Source: CAYTCZ01 sp964436315 | Lineage (GTDB): Bacteria; Actinomycetota; Thermoleophilia; Gaiellales; Gaiellaceae | DNA length: 24,265 nt | Assembly (NCBI GenBank): GCA_964436315.1 | Contig: CAYTCZ010000058.1 | Coordinates: forward strand, 1-24,265 | Reading direction: 5' to 3' | Shown: one piece after another, positions 23,854-24,265 of the stretch | Layout of the letters: each line of letters begins with the position of its first letter | Position numbering within the stretch: the first letter of the stretch is position 1 | Position numbers and translations under genes: made by a program | The notes under the pieces: generated by a model | The model's input: only the letters and a program-made list of their open reading frames with translations | Databases searched by the model: none | What the model was told of the DNA's origin: nothing

Positions 23854-24156
23854 GTGGCGCCGTCCGCGATCCGGGTGCTCGCCCAGGTCCCCCCGCTCAA
23901 CCCGTCCGACGGGCAGCGGTGGATCCCCAACTACAACCAGATCGTCTCCGCCCTCAACGGGCTGACACTCGCCGGGCTGCTGTTCACGGCCGGAGTCGTC
24001 GTGATCGGCGGCGCCACCTGGGCGCTAGCTGCCAACCGGGCGCACACCCAGGGCGTCACCTGGGGCCGGTTCATGGTCATCGGCGGGTTCGTCGGTGCGA
24101 TCGTCATCGGCGCCGCCGTCGCGATCGTGAACGCCGGCTTCCGGCTGGGCAGCTGA
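23854..24156 (+). CDS. Small two-TM conjugation protein (TrbC/VirB2-like, DUF6112-like)
   Basis: A 100-aa protein starting at GTG with AGGGAGG (23841-23847) six bases upstream. A short, probably extracytoplasmic N-terminus leads to two hydrophobic segments (about residues 35-58, and 75-96 rich in Gly/Ala/Val/Ile) joined by a loop with AANRAHTQG. Size, topology and the NGL...WALAANR...G pattern resemble the pilin-like DUF6112 proteins found in actinobacterial conjugative elements. It probably starts the rightward transfer operon: the next gene begins two bases after its stop. Assignment rests on pattern memory, so the family name is tentative. Confidence 0.75.
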   Translation: MAPSAIRVLAQVPPLNPSDGQRWIPNYNQIVSALNGLTLAGLLFTAGVVVIGGATWALAANRAHTQGVTWGRFMVIGGFVGAIVIGAAVAIVNAGFRLGS

Positions 24157-24158
24157 CC

Positions 24159-24265
24159 GTGGCGTCCGAGTACGCCACGCGAGGCCCCCAGCAGGTGGTG
24201 TGGCTCGTCGGCGCGGTGAGCCTCGTGGTCGTGATGGTCGTCGGCGGAGGGTGGCTCGCCCTGCG
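24159..24265 (+). CDS. Partial membrane protein, probable conjugation gene
   Basis: A GTG at 24159, two bases after the preceding stop, opens a frame that runs off the window (35 complete codons). The translation has a short polar start (MASEYATRGPQQ) followed by a hydrophobic segment (VVWLVGAVSLVVVMVV), so an N-terminal membrane anchor is likely. No separate ribosome binding site is obvious; coupling to the upstream gene is plausible. The family cannot be told from this fragment, though position suggests a transfer-apparatus component. Confidence 0.6.
   Translation, partial: MASEYATRGPQQVVWLVGAVSLVVVMVVGGGWLAL

Noticed and set aside
23625..23930. 102-residue N-terminal extension of the peptidoglycan hydrolase
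   Set aside because: It would run through the palindrome and across the start of the divergent gene, has no ribosome binding site, and would place the signal peptide internally.
1..24265. CRISPR arrays, insertion sequences or transposases
   Set aside because: No regularly spaced repeats and no transposase motifs or terminal inverted repeats were seen.

Overview
The DNA is GC-rich, with frequent GTG starts, G/C-ending codons and GGAGG-type ribosome binding sites. Together with actinobacterial-looking conjugation proteins, this suggests a member of the Actinomycetota (inference; no rRNA or core marker gene is present to settle it). The window reads as one end of an integrative and conjugative element (ICE) inserted at a tRNA-Ala gene, with a large antiviral defence operon as cargo.

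Layout. (1) 1-272: the 3' part of a tRNA-Ala(CGC) gene cut by the window edge, a terminator-like hairpin, and an attachment/regulatory region with short direct and inverted repeats. (2) 273-1951: a MerR/excisionase-type HTH gene overlapping a tyrosine-recombinase integrase by one base. (3) 2035-2454: a small helical protein of unknown function. (4) 2455-2750: a non-coding leader with GC-rich hairpins. (5) 2751-22466: five very large co-directional genes, most of them overlapping: a DrmD-like SNF2 helicase, a DrmMI-like adenine-N6 methyltransferase, a 1926-aa YprA/DruE-type SF2 helicase with DUF1998, a UvrD-like SF1 helicase with a RelE-like N-terminus, and a 1677-aa sacsin-like GHKL ATPase with a DUF3883 nuclease-like domain. 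(6) 22500-24265: a convergent secreted peptidoglycan hydrolase (SLT plus M23), a divergent control region built around a ~95-bp imperfect palindrome, a small two-TM pilin-like conjugation protein and the start of another membrane protein.

How the parts may work together. The operon starts like class 1 DISARM (drmD-drmMI). In place of separate drmA, drmB and drmC it then has one Druantia-like helicase-DUF1998 protein, an SF1 helicase and a sacsin-like ATPase. This fits the family of DISARM/Druantia intermediates centred on YprA-type helicases, which I recall being called ARMADA; I could not verify the exact subtype. The methyltransferase would mark self DNA and the helicases/ATPase would recognise and process unmarked phage DNA. 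Nuclease activity could come from a Vsr-like domain in the YprA-type helicase and from DUF3883 in the sacsin-like protein.

Most unusual observations: the two giant proteins end in the same LexA/S24-peptidase-like module, apparently without the catalytic lysine, which could be a shared docking or sensing domain. A 14-bp motif also occurs upstream of the HTH/integrase genes and twice, inverted, in the palindrome beside the conjugation genes, suggesting common control of excision and transfer.
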